26,086 nucleotides of DNA, from NCBI GenBank assembly GCA_964431965.1, contig CAYSLU010000076.1, forward strand, positions 1 to 26,086. The letters run 5' to 3'. A model generated the notes under the pieces. The model was not told the origin of the DNA. It worked only from the letters and a program-made list of their open reading frames with translations, and searched no databases. The position numbers and the translations under genes were made by a program. This stretch comes from CAYSLU01 sp964431965. Lineage in GTDB: Bacteria; Verrucomicrobiota; Kiritimatiellia; CAIKKV01; CAYSLU01. Shown here piece by piece: positions 15,093-22,971 of the stretch. Position 1 is the stretch's first letter; each line of letters starts with the position of its first letter.

Positions 15093-17153
15093 CTACTTCC
15101 TGCCCTTCCGGGCCTTTGCGCTCTTTGCTGCCTTCGATGCCTTCGCCTTCTTCGCGGCCTTCGCCGGCTTCACGGCGGGACGCGCTCTGCGCGCGGCGAT
15201 CAGCACGCCGCCGAAGAAGTACGACGGAATATCCTTCAACACGATCCGGGCGCCATCCACCTGCGGCACGTGCGTGCCGGCCACCTGCAGAGGCTTCAGC
15301 TCCGAGCCGGCCTTGAGGCCCAGCGCCGCGAGGTCGATCTCCACGGTCCCGGAGACCGCCGCGTCGCTCAGGTTGGTCACCACCACCAAGGTCGCGCCAT
15401 CGGCTGCCTGGTAGACGATCGGATGCAGCGCCGCATCGCTGGCCCGCGTCCCGAGGCCCGTGCCGACGGACGCGTTGTACGATCGCACCGGCGCCCCGCC
15501 GAGCGCGTTGAACAGGTTCCACAGCGGCTGGATGTACTCCGAACACGCGTCGAACGGCTTGTTCGGCTCCATGAACGGATGGTTCTGGTAGCCCAGGCCA
15601 GCGGACAGGCCCGCGGCGCGCTGGCTGGAAAACGCGATCCGGTCCGGCGCGTTGCCTGCCATCAGGTGTACCCCGCAGCTTGCGAACCCGGAGTAGCTCG
15701 CGCTGAACTCCGGCGATGCGAGCAGGCCCGAGTGCATAACGGAGAACTCGCCCGTCAGCGTCGCGTCGAAGCATGCGTACGAGACGTGCGTCTGGATCGC
15801 GCCGTGTCCGATCATGATCCCGCCCGCCCCGACGCGCTGCCGCAGCGCGCGTGTGAACATGAACCAGTTGTGGATCGAGTTGTGCTTGTTCGTGGCCTTC
15901 GTGAAGCCCAGCCCGAACGGCGTGGCCCAGTCGATGTACAGCCCGTCCCAGTCCTTCTTCAGGTACTTCTCGAAGAAGTCCATGTAGAGGCTGTAGTTCT
16001 CCGTGCCGCGCATGTAGACGGCCACGCGCATGCCGCGGTCATGAGCGCGCTTGACGAACGCCTTGAACCACTTGGGGTCGAAGACCGTGTAGTCGGCAGC
16101 CGGCTCGCCGTTGCTGCCGCCGTTCCGCATCCAGAACTGGTGGATGATGAGGACGTTGCAGCCCAGCCGGGCCGCCTCGTCCACGCGCTTCAGCGAGGGG
16201 CTCTCCTTCGCCATCTGCGCATCCTGGTACCACACCTGCTTGATCGGGATGCTGCACCACGGCCATTCCTTGCCGGCTCGAACGTACGGGTACATCACGT
16301 GGCACACGCGCGAGCCCAGCACGTTGTTGCGCCGGGCCGCGTCGGCCTTCTTGCCGGCCTCGCTGCGCGCCGCGCCGAAGAACAGGCCCCACTTGTTGCG
16401 GTACTGGAAGCCGCCCGCGAGCTCCTCGCTGCCGTTCTCGCACACGATCCAGCGAAGCTGCATCTTGCCCGCTTCTTCGACCACCGTCGTGCGGGTCGGG
16501 TTGAGCCGCTCGCCGCCCATGGAGGTCGAGTCCTCCAGGATCACCTCAAGCTTGTTGGAGAAGTACCGGCTCTCCTCCCAGCCGAGGTCGAGGCCGAACA
16601 TCGGAACCAGGTGCGGGACGTCGACCCGCTCGTTGCGCTCGCGGCTGATCATCATCACCGGCAGGACGTGGCAGCACGTGACGTCCTGCTTCAGGTACAC
16701 GTCGCGCGTCACGTAGTTCAGCCGCATGTTCTTCACGGCCAGCACGTCGAGCGGAACCCGCAGCTCCGCGTTCCGCACGCGGACCGTGCGGCCCTTGTCG
16801 ATCACGAGCGACAGCTCGCAGAACATCGCGCCTTCTTCAAAAATCTCGTAGCGCTGCGTGACCGTCCACGTGTCGTCCAGCCGCGCCTGCGTCGTGAAGA
16901 TGAACGCGCCCGGGTCGTCGCGCACGACCTGAACGTCGGAAACCGGGACGTCCGCGACCGTGATGACCCGGTCGCCCAGGTCGAGCCGCATGTTCGGCGC
17001 GGCCTCGCCGCCCGTCATGACGGGGCGCCGCTCGCCGTGGAACCCCTTGAACTCGCAGCCCACCAGCTGGCCGCCCTTCTGCAGATCCCACTCCAGAACC
17101 GCCGTGGCCGTCTCGGCCCGAATCCGCCCCTGGCTCCTGATTACCTTCAGCAT
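15093..17153 (-). CDS. TIM-barrel glycoside hydrolase-like protein with a lysine/alanine-rich tail
   Basis: A 686-residue protein without signal peptide, probably cytoplasmic. Residues 1-280 look like a beta-sandwich of the kind that precedes GH31/GH36-type barrels. A barrel follows (VDEAARLGCNVLIIHQFWM.., HDRGMRVAVYMRG.., WDGLYIDW at 402-409). Asp408 and Glu469 (LTGEF) are possible catalytic acids, but this is inference. Residues about 575-650 form a C-terminal beta-domain. The last 34 residues (653-686) are almost only Lys, Ala, Arg and Ser in repeated A-K units, like a histone-H1 tail, which is odd for a glycosidase. ATG 17153 follows AAGGAGA. It sits directly upstream of nagA, suggesting amino-sugar oligosaccharide use. 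CAZy family uncertain. Confidence 0.65.
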   Translation of the reverse strand: MLKVIRSQGRIRAETATAVLEWDLQKGGQLVGCEFKGFHGERRPVMTGGEAAPNMRLDLGDRVITVADVPVSDVQVVRDDPGAFIFTTQARLDDTWTVTQRYEIFEEGAMFCELSLVIDKGRTVRVRNAELRVPLDVLAVKNMRLNYVTRDVYLKQDVTCCHVLPVMMISRERNERVDVPHLVPMFGLDLGWEESRYFSNKLEVILEDSTSMGGERLNPTRTTVVEEAGKMQLRWIVCENGSEELAGGFQYRNKWGLFFGAARSEAGKKADAARRNNVLGSRVCHVMYPYVRAGKEWPWCSIPIKQVWYQDAQMAKESPSLKRVDEAARLGCNVLIIHQFWMRNGGSNGEPAADYTVFDPKWFKAFVKRAHDRGMRVAVYMRGTENYSLYMDFFEKYLKKDWDGLYIDWATPFGLGFTKATNKHNSIHNWFMFTRALRQRVGAGGIMIGHGAIQTHVSYACFDATLTGEFSVMHSGLLASPEFSASYSGFASCGVHLMAGNAPDRIAFSSQRAAGLSAGLGYQNHPFMEPNKPFDACSEYIQPLWNLFNALGGAPVRSYNASVGTGLGTRASDAALHPIVYQAADGATLVVVTNLSDAAVSGTVEIDLAALGLKAGSELKPLQVAGTHVPQVDGARIVLKDIPSYFFGGVLIAARRARPAVKPAKAAKKAKASKAAKSAKARKGRK

Positions 17154-17220
17154 CTGTGTCTCCTTGGCTGCCCGAGGCGCGGCCCCGGGTCTCGTGTTTG
17201 AAATCGCGGGCCGTACGCCT

Positions 17221-17916
17221 TCAGTACAGCATGCGGCCGCAGAACGCGCAGTGGATCATGCCCGAACGCTTCCGGGCCTCGTGGCTGACATACGGGGGCA
17301 GCTTCAGGTGGCACCCGCCGCACACGCCGTTCTCGATCGGAACCACGGCGCGCTCCTTGCGGTTCTGGAAGATGCGGTCGTACTCCCGGAGCCATTCCGG
17401 ATCGACCCCCGCGGCCAGCGGCTGGCGCTCCGCCTCGAGCTTCGCCACCTCGGCCTCGATGGCCTTCATCCGCTGGTCCATGACGCCCACTTCCTGGAGC
17501 ACCACCTGCTCCTCGGCCTTGAGCTCCGTCTCCCGGGCCCGCACGTCGCCGCCGAGGGCGTCCACCCCCATCATGCGCTCGAGAACCTGGTCCTCCAGCC
17601 GCGCGATCTGGGCCTGGCAGCCGTCGACCTCCGACTCCATCGCCTTGAATTCCTTGTTGCTCTTGAGCTGCATCTGCTGCTCGCGGAACTTGGCGATGCG
17701 CTGCTTCTGCGCGTCGATCTCCAGCTCGATCTGCTTGATCTCGGACTGCTTCGCGCGCTGGGCATCCTTCGCGGCGGCGACCGCCTCCCGGTGCTCCTTC
17801 AGTCGCGATTCGATTTCCTGTTTGCGGGTCGGGATGTCGCGGAACTCGCGCTGCAGCTTGACGATCCGGCAGTCGCAGTCCTGAAGGGCCAGGAGGTTGT
17901 CGATAATGATTGCCAC
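17221..17916 (-). CDS. C4-type zinc-ribbon coiled-coil protein (COG1579/CT398 family)
   Basis: A 231-residue cytosolic protein. Residues 1-180 are a long coiled coil rich in Glu, Lys, Gln and Arg. The end carries a four-cysteine zinc ribbon (CGGC, then CAFC about 22 residues later) in the pattern GVCGGCHLKLPP..IHCAFCGRMLY. The family is widespread and is thought to bind nucleic acid or act as a scaffold; in chlamydiae CT398 has been linked to sigma-54 and type III secretion. GTG 17916 is chosen because GGAGA lies 6 nt upstream; GTG 17922 would leave no room for a ribosome site. It lies 75 nt downstream of ribE on the same strand. Function here is unknown. Confidence 0.85.
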   Translation of the reverse strand: MAIIIDNLLALQDCDCRIVKLQREFRDIPTRKQEIESRLKEHREAVAAAKDAQRAKQSEIKQIELEIDAQKQRIAKFREQQMQLKSNKEFKAMESEVDGCQAQIARLEDQVLERMMGVDALGGDVRARETELKAEEQVVLQEVGVMDQRMKAIEAEVAKLEAERQPLAAGVDPEWLREYDRIFQNRKERAVVPIENGVCGGCHLKLPPYVSHEARKRSGMIHCAFCGRMLY

Positions 17917-17991
17917 GGGCACTCTCCGTTGCTCGCTCGCTCGGGACGATCGCGAGTGCGGACAGTACCATTCCGCGGCATCGGCCGTCAA

Positions 17992-18636
17992 CTAAACCGG
18001 AAACCCGGCGTTGCGGAGGACGTCCATCGTCACGCCCGATCCCGCCGCCCGGGCCTCCGCGTGCCGCAGAACGTACTTGCCGATGATGTCCGTCTCGACG
18101 TTGACCGGCCGGCCCGCCGACAGCCCGCCGAGCGTTGTCGCGTCCCACGTGTGCGGGATGATGTGCACCTCGAACCAGTCCGGCCCGATGCCCGCGACGG
18201 TCAGGCTCACGCCGTCGCACGCAACCGATCCCTTCGCGACCAGCCCCGGCATCAGCCCGGCTGCGCAGCGCACGCGCAGCCGCCAGTCGGGACCGGCCCG
18301 TCCGACCGCGGCCACAGTCCCCGTGCCGTCGACGTGTCCGGTCACGAAGTGCCCGCCCAGCAGGTCGCCCGCCCGCAGCGCCCGCTCCAAGTTCACGCGC
18401 GCGCCCTCCGCCATCGCCCCGAGCGCGGTCCGGTCCAGCGTCTCACGCAGCACGTCGCACCGGAACTCCCGGTCGCCCGCGACAATGACCGTCAGACAGG
18501 CGCCCTGCACGCAGACGCTCTCGCCCAGCGCCAGGCCGGGCGCCCATGGCGCGTGGCGGATGACGAGCCGCGCGCCCCCCGAGCGCGACTCCCTGCGGGC
18601 GAGGACTCCAACCTGCTGGACGATGCCGGTGAACAT
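17992..18636 (-). CDS. ribE: Riboflavin synthase, alpha subunit
   Basis: Dismutates two 6,7-dimethyl-8-ribityllumazines to riboflavin, the last step of the pathway. The 214 residues show the two lumazine-binding repeats: MFTGIVQQVG and GESVCVQGACLTV in the first; GHFVTGHVDGTG, SVACDGVSLTV and HTWDATTLGGL at and in the second. Start is ATG 18636 because all family members begin MFTGIV and GAGG lies 6 nt upstream; a GTG at 18648 would add four residues. The Shine-Dalgarno overlaps the ribD stop, so the genes are coupled. Called ribC or ribB in other nomenclatures. Confidence 0.95.
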   Translation of the reverse strand: MFTGIVQQVGVLARRESRSGGARLVIRHAPWAPGLALGESVCVQGACLTVIVAGDREFRCDVLRETLDRTALGAMAEGARVNLERALRAGDLLGGHFVTGHVDGTGTVAAVGRAGPDWRLRVRCAAGLMPGLVAKGSVACDGVSLTVAGIGPDWFEVHIIPHTWDATTLGGLSAGRPVNVETDIIGKYVLRHAEARAAGSGVTMDVLRNAGFPV

Positions 18637-18644
18637 GGTGTGCC

Positions 18645-19775
18645 TCACATCCCGGCCGGAACGGCGCGGACCATCAGGTCCGCGCCCACCGGCCGCGTCT
18701 CGACAAATCGCAGTCGCGGCGCCCGGGCCAGCGACCAGCCTGTCCCGCCAACGGCGGCGCGCGCACCGGAGCCGCCGATCACCAGCGGCGCCAGAAAGAA
18801 CACGTACTCATCCGGCAAACCCGCCCGGATCAGCGACTCGGCCAGACCGCCCCCTCCCTCGCACAGAATGTGCAGGACGCCATGGCGGGCGGCCCGCCGC
18901 ACGAGCGAGCGCAGGGATACGCCCCCGCCAGCCGCCGGCAGCACCCAGACGGAGGCCCCGGCAGACGCATAGGCGGCCCGCCGCGCGGCCGGGCACTGGG
19001 CCGTGGTCGCGACGATGGTCCGCGCCGCCTCCGGCCCCCGAAACAGCCTCAAGCTCAGCGCCAGCCGACCTCGGCTGTCCACGACGATCCGCCAGGGCTT
19101 CCGCCCGCCGGCCGGCCGCGGCTGAAGCCCGGGATCGTCTCTCCGGGCCGTCTCAGCCCCCACGAGAATGGCATCGCAGCGGCGGCGCATCGCCTGCACC
19201 GCCGCCCGCGCCGCCGGGCCCGTAATCCACCGGGACCGGCCGGCCGCGTCCGCAATTCGCCCGTCCAGGCTGACCCCCAGCTTGAGCGTGACGTACGGTC
19301 TGCCGCGGGACACCCAGGACGCGAAGGGCGCGATGAGCGCTCGGGCCTCGGGCCCGCAGCACCCCTCGTCGACCAGCACCCCACACCGCCGCAACGCGGC
19401 CAGTCCCCGGCCGGCATGGCGGGGATTCGGATCCCGGGCACCCACGACGACACGTCTGATTCCAGCCGCCCGCACCGCATCCACGCACGGGGGCGTACGC
19501 CCCCACGTCGAGCACGGCTCGAGGGTGACGTAGAGCGTGGCGCCGCGCGCGCGCGCGCCGGCCTGCCGGAGGGCGTATACCTCGGCGTGAGGCCCGCCCG
19601 CCTGGCGGTGCCAGCCCGCACCGACCGGCCGGCCGCCGCGGACCACCACAGCCCCGACCGGGGGGTTGGGCCGCGTCAGCCCCTCGCCTCGCCGGGCCAG
19701 GGCTAGCGCCCGCCGCATCCACTGCTCATCGGCGGCGGAGCGTCGATCCGTAGACGGTCGTCGGGATGCGGGCAC
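18645..19775 (-). CDS. ribD: Bifunctional diaminohydroxyphosphoribosylaminopyrimidine deaminase / 5-amino-6-(5-phosphoribosylamino)uracil reductase
   Basis: Carries out the second and third steps after GTP cyclohydrolase II. The 376 residues are the normal length. The deaminase domain (about 15-150) has the zinc site His63 (HAE, with Glu65 catalytic), Cys88 and Cys97, and the substrate motif RPNPPVGAV. The reductase domain starts at TLKLGVSLDGRIAD (from about 163) and continues through SRWITG, ILVGAETARRDDP and CEGGGGLAESLI. GTG 19775 is taken as start: it follows GGAGGGG and lies 13 nt after the ftsY stop. The first 15 residues are poorly conserved, so a start nearer MRRALALARR is possible. 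Confidence 0.94.
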   Translation of the reverse strand: MPASRRPSTDRRSAADEQWMRRALALARRGEGLTRPNPPVGAVVVRGGRPVGAGWHRQAGGPHAEVYALRQAGARARGATLYVTLEPCSTWGRTPPCVDAVRAAGIRRVVVGARDPNPRHAGRGLAALRRCGVLVDEGCCGPEARALIAPFASWVSRGRPYVTLKLGVSLDGRIADAAGRSRWITGPAARAAVQAMRRRCDAILVGAETARRDDPGLQPRPAGGRKPWRIVVDSRGRLALSLRLFRGPEAARTIVATTAQCPAARRAAYASAGASVWVLPAAGGGVSLRSLVRRAARHGVLHILCEGGGGLAESLIRAGLPDEYVFFLAPLVIGGSGARAAVGGTGWSLARAPRLRFVETRPVGADLMVRAVPAGM

Positions 19776-19788
19776 GGCCCCTCCGGAA

Positions 19789-20682
19789 TCAGGCGGATGT
19801 CCCCAGCATGGCCTTCACGAACTGGGGCGGATCGAACGGGGCGAGGTCGTCCATTCCCTCGCCGAGGCCGACGAACAGGATCGGGGCCCCCACTTCGCGG
19901 CGGGCCGCGAGGATCGACCCCGCCTTGGCTGAGCCGTCGAGCTTGCTGATCACCAGGCCGGAAAGCCCGACGGCCTCGTGGAACACGCGGGCCTGCATGA
20001 GCGCGTTGTTGCCAAGCGTGGCGTCCAGGACCATCCACACGGCATGGGGCGCACCCGGCAGGCACTTGGCCATGGCCCGCTTCACCTTCTGGAGCTCGTC
20101 CATCAGCGTCTGCTTGGTGTGCATCCGCCCTGCCGTATCGACAAACACGATGTCCGCGTGCCGGGCCTGGGCCGCGCTCAGGGCGTCGTACGCCACCGAA
20201 GCCGCGTCCGCGCCTTGCACGCCCGCGACCACGTCGCAGCCGACCCGCTCGGCCCAGATTCGCAGCTGGTCCGTGCCGGCCGCCCGGAAGGTGTCGGTGG
20301 CTGCCAGCAGGGGCTTCAGTCCCCTGGCCTTGGCCATGGCCGCAAGTTTGGCGCACGTCGTGGTCTTCCCGGATCCGTTCACGCCGGCGATCAGCACGAC
20401 GTACGGGCGGGTGGGCAGGTCCCACGCGAAGCCCGGATCGTGCCCAAGCCCCTCGACGAGCACCTGCTCCAGGCGCTGCTCCAGGGCACCGCCGTCGCGC
20501 AGCGCCTCAGCCTGACGAACGAACTCGGCGGCCAAGCGCGCCGGCACGTCCGCCGCGATCAGCGCTTCCTCCCATTCGTCCCGCGTCGCCTGCCGGGCCG
20601 CCCGGTCGCCGGTGAAGATCCGGACCGCGTGCCGCACGATCGTGTCCCGCGTGCGCGCCAACGCCTCCAGCCAGCTCTTCAT
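19789..20682 (-). CDS. ftsY: Signal recognition particle receptor FtsY
   Basis: Membrane-associated GTPase that receives SRP-ribosome complexes and delivers them to the translocon. The 297 residues contain the N domain (1-90) and the G domain with P-loop GVNGSGKTT (100-108), DTFRAAGTDQL (130-140), DTAGR (182-186) and the SRP-family SKLDGSAKAG (246-255). The acidic A domain of E. coli FtsY is missing, as in many bacteria; membrane contact would be through the N-terminal helix MKSWLEALAR. The ATG overlaps the nusB stop by four bases, so the two are translationally coupled. Confidence 0.95.
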   Translation of the reverse strand: MKSWLEALARTRDTIVRHAVRIFTGDRAARQATRDEWEEALIAADVPARLAAEFVRQAEALRDGGALEQRLEQVLVEGLGHDPGFAWDLPTRPYVVLIAGVNGSGKTTTCAKLAAMAKARGLKPLLAATDTFRAAGTDQLRIWAERVGCDVVAGVQGADAASVAYDALSAAQARHADIVFVDTAGRMHTKQTLMDELQKVKRAMAKCLPGAPHAVWMVLDATLGNNALMQARVFHEAVGLSGLVISKLDGSAKAGSILAARREVGAPILFVGLGEGMDDLAPFDPPQFVKAMLGTSA

Positions 20683-21128
20683 ATGCGGGTCACCTTGCCC
20701 ACTCCGGCCGTGCGGGCCGGCCGGTCCAGCTTGATCCGGACCTGATCGAGAATGCCGTTCACGAACCGCCCCGCGCCGGGATCCCCGTAGACCCTGGCCA
20801 GCGTGACGGCCTCGTTGATCGATACCACCGGCGGGATGTCCGGCCGGAACAGCATCTCGAACACCGCGAGCCGGATGATGCTGCGCTCGACCGCGGCGAT
20901 TCGCGGGACGTCCCAGTTCGCGGCGTGCCGCTGGATGACCTCATCGACCTGCGCCATGTGCGACAGCAGCCCGCGCACCAGCTCCTCGGTGAACTGGCGC
21001 CCCTTTGCGCCCGGCTTCTTGTCCACCCAGAACGCCTCGAAGAAGCGCTCCGTGTTATCCGGCGGGTTGAAGTCGTGCTGGTACGCCAGCTGGACCGCCC
21101 ACTCCCGTAGCTCGCTTCGCTTCGCCAT
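20679..21128 (-). CDS. nusB: Transcription antitermination factor NusB
   Basis: RNA-binding partner of NusE in the antitermination complex that acts on rRNA operons. The 149 residues form the all-helical NusB fold: REWAVQLAYQHDF at the start, then IAAVERSIIRLAVFEMLF and PVVSINEAVTLARVYGDPGAGRFVNGILD, the most conserved block. A somewhat longer middle (about 33-60, KKPGAKGRQFTEELV) is seen in several phyla. ATG 21128 is 9 nt after the ribH stop. The ribH-nusB pairing is common in bacteria. Confidence 0.95.
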   Translation of the reverse strand: MAKRSELREWAVQLAYQHDFNPPDNTERFFEAFWVDKKPGAKGRQFTEELVRGLLSHMAQVDEVIQRHAANWDVPRIAAVERSIIRLAVFEMLFRPDIPPVVSINEAVTLARVYGDPGAGRFVNGILDQVRIKLDRPARTAGVGKVTRI

Positions 21129-21137
21129 TCCGCCCCC

Positions 21138-21614
21138 TCAGCCTTTGAAGGCACGCAGCAGGTTCGCCATCTCGATCGCGGCCTGCGCCGATGTCCAGCC
21201 CTTGTTCCCCGCCTTGGTGCCCGAGCGCTCGATTGCCTGCTCCAGGTTGTCCGCCGCCACCACGCCGTTGATCACCGGCACCCGCGTGTCGAGCGAGACG
21301 GACATCAGCGCCCGGGCGACCTGGCCGTTGATCAACTCCGCGTGTGGAGTTGCTCCCTGGATCACCACGCCGAGCGCCACGATCGCATGGAACTTGCCCG
21401 TCTTCGCCAGGGTCTGAACCGCCAGAGGTATCTCGTTCGAGCCCGGAACCCAGGCGACCGACACATCCGATTCCCTGGCGCCATGGCGGACCAGGCAGTC
21501 CACCGCGCCGCCCAGCAGCTGCTTGGTGAAGAAGTCATTGAAGCGGCTGATCACGATGCCGACCTTCAGCCCCTCGCCTTGCAGGTTTGCCGAGATTTCC
21601 TTGTAGCTGCTCAT
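21138..21614 (-). CDS. ribH: 6,7-dimethyl-8-ribityllumazine synthase
   Basis: Condenses the diaminouracil product of the RibD branch with dihydroxybutanone phosphate to form lumazine. The 158 residues match family length. Motifs are GIVISRFNDFF (aryl-ring site), VAWVPGSNEIPLA, ALGVVIQGATPHAELI (phosphate and catalytic-His region) and PVINGVV. Start is ATG 21614 after GGGAGGA with 6-nt spacing; an ATG at 21656 would add 14 unconserved residues. It lies 46 nt after the ribBA stop. Confidence 0.96.
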   Translation of the reverse strand: MSSYKEISANLQGEGLKVGIVISRFNDFFTKQLLGGAVDCLVRHGARESDVSVAWVPGSNEIPLAVQTLAKTGKFHAIVALGVVIQGATPHAELINGQVARALMSVSLDTRVPVINGVVAADNLEQAIERSGTKAGNKGWTSAQAAIEMANLLRAFKG

Positions 21615-21660
21615 CGCCGGTCCTCCCTCTTCATCCTTCCGCCTTCCGCCATCCACTCGC

Positions 21661-22875
21661 TCAAAGCCAGTGCCCCAGCTTGGTTTTCTTCGTGTGCAGG
21701 TACCGCCGGCTGTGCTCGTTCGCCGGCAGGACCAGCGGGATCCGCTCGACGATCATCAGGCCGTGGCCGGCCAGGCCGACCACCTTGCGGGGGTTGTTGG
21801 TGATCAGCCGGATGTCATGCAGGCCAAGGTCGCGCAGGATCTGCGCGCCGATCCCGTAGTCGCGCAGGTCCGCCGAGAACCCGAGTTCCTCGTTGGCCTC
21901 CACCGTGTCCATCCCCTTCTCCTGCAGGGCGTACGCGTGAATCTTGTTGGCCAGGCCGATCCCGCGGCCCTCCTGGCGCATGTAGAGGAGAACGCCGACC
22001 TTGTTCTGCGCGATCAGGCGCATCGCGCGCTCCAGCTGCGACCCGCAGTCGCAGCGAAGCGAGCCGAGCACGTCGCCCGTCAGGCACTCGCTGTGGACGC
22101 GCACGACGGGAGCCTTGGCCGCGCCCGGGTTGCCCATCACCAGCGCCACGTGGTGCTCTCCGTCCATCACCGATCGGTAGAGCCGCAGCTGGAACGGGCC
22201 GTGCTTGGTCGGCAGGTCCACGGTCCGAACGAACTCCACGAGCTTCTCCGTGCGGCGGCGGTAGGCAATGAGGCTGGCCACGGATGAGATCAGGAGCCTG
22301 TGACGCGCCGCGAACCGGCGCAGCTCCTGAAGGCGCATCATGTGGCCGTCCGCCCGCAGGATCTCGCAGATCACGCCAGCCGGGCGCAGGCCGGCCAGGC
22401 GCGCCAGATCCACGGCGGCCTCGGTGTGCCCCGCCCGGATCAGCACGCCGCCATCCCGGGCCTCCAGAGGAAACACGTGCCCCGGGCTCACCAGATCCCG
22501 CCGCCCGAACTCCGGGTCCACCAGCACGCGGATCGTGCGGGCGCGGTCGTGCGCGCTGATGCCCGTCGTCACGCGCTCGGCCGCGTCCACCGACTCCATG
22601 AACGCCGTTCGGAAGGCATCGCCGCTCCCGCGCGTCGCCATCCGCGTGATCGCCAGATGCTCCAGCCGCTCGCGCGTCAGCGCCGCGCAGATCAGGCCGC
22701 GCCCGTGCCTGGCCATGAAGTTGACGGCCGCATCGCCCGCCTTCTCGGCCGCCATCACGAGGTCGCCCTCGTTCTCCCGGTTCTCGTCGTCGGTGACGAC
22801 CACCATGCGGCCGCGACGGATGTCGCGGATCACGTCCTCGATCGGGTCGAAGCCCTTCTGCTTGCGCGTCGCCAT
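21661..22875 (-). CDS. ribBA: Bifunctional 3,4-dihydroxy-2-butanone-4-phosphate synthase / GTP cyclohydrolase II
   Basis: Starts both branches of riboflavin synthesis. The 404 residues contain the RibB domain (1-205) with the acidic metal loop ENRENEGD (31-38), TRMATRGSGDAF, and HVFPLEARDGG. The RibA domain (about 210-404) has the zinc cysteines Cys264, Cys275 and Cys277 in SECLTGDVLGSLRCDCG and the motif RQEGRGIGL (300-308). ATG 22875 gives the family-like start MATRKQKGFDPIEDVIRDIRRG with GAGGGG just upstream. A longer reading to 22983 runs into the riboswitch terminator and is non-coding. It is first in the FMN-regulated operon. Confidence 0.96.
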   Translation of the reverse strand: MATRKQKGFDPIEDVIRDIRRGRMVVVTDDENRENEGDLVMAAEKAGDAAVNFMARHGRGLICAALTRERLEHLAITRMATRGSGDAFRTAFMESVDAAERVTTGISAHDRARTIRVLVDPEFGRRDLVSPGHVFPLEARDGGVLIRAGHTEAAVDLARLAGLRPAGVICEILRADGHMMRLQELRRFAARHRLLISSVASLIAYRRRTEKLVEFVRTVDLPTKHGPFQLRLYRSVMDGEHHVALVMGNPGAAKAPVVRVHSECLTGDVLGSLRCDCGSQLERAMRLIAQNKVGVLLYMRQEGRGIGLANKIHAYALQEKGMDTVEANEELGFSADLRDYGIGAQILRDLGLHDIRLITNNPRKVVGLAGHGLMIVERIPLVLPANEHSRRYLHTKKTKLGHWL

Positions 22876-22898
22876 ATCCCCTCGCTGCTCCCGGGAAC

Positions 22899-22928
22899 AA
22901 AAAAGCCCGAAGACGGGGGTCTTCGGGC
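22899..22928 (-). terminator. Intrinsic terminator of the FMN riboswitch
   Basis: On the minus strand GCCCGAAGAC, loop CCCC, then GTCTTCGGGC form a perfect 10-bp stem followed directly by TTTTTT interrupted once by G. It sits 24 nt before the ribBA start codon. Its 3' arm repeats the 5' strand of the riboswitch P1 helix, so formation competes with the aptamer region. Confidence 0.9.
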
Positions 22929-22939
22929 GGAACCGGCAG

Positions 22940-22965
22940 GGCGCATACGGCATGCCGCATGCGCC
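22940..22965 (-). other. Strong hairpin between FMN aptamer and terminator
   Basis: GGCGCAT pairs with ATGCGCC, extended by a G-U pair and CGG/CCG around a CATG tetraloop, about 11 bp in total. It lies between the aptamer end (22972) and the terminator (22928). It may hold the two apart or set a pause that gives FMN time to bind. No T-run follows. Confidence 0.5.
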
Positions 22966-22971
22966 AACGCC

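Noticed and set aside
15066..17201. 711-codon plus-strand frame opposite the glycosidase-like gene
   Set aside because: Arg/His/Val/Leu-rich shadow with no recognisable domain; the minus-strand reading has a Shine-Dalgarno, fold-like segments and operon spacing.
16960..18972. 670-codon plus-strand frame across four minus-strand genes
   Set aside because: It spans several well-recognised genes (including the zinc-ribbon gene, ribE and ribD) and has no domain of its own.
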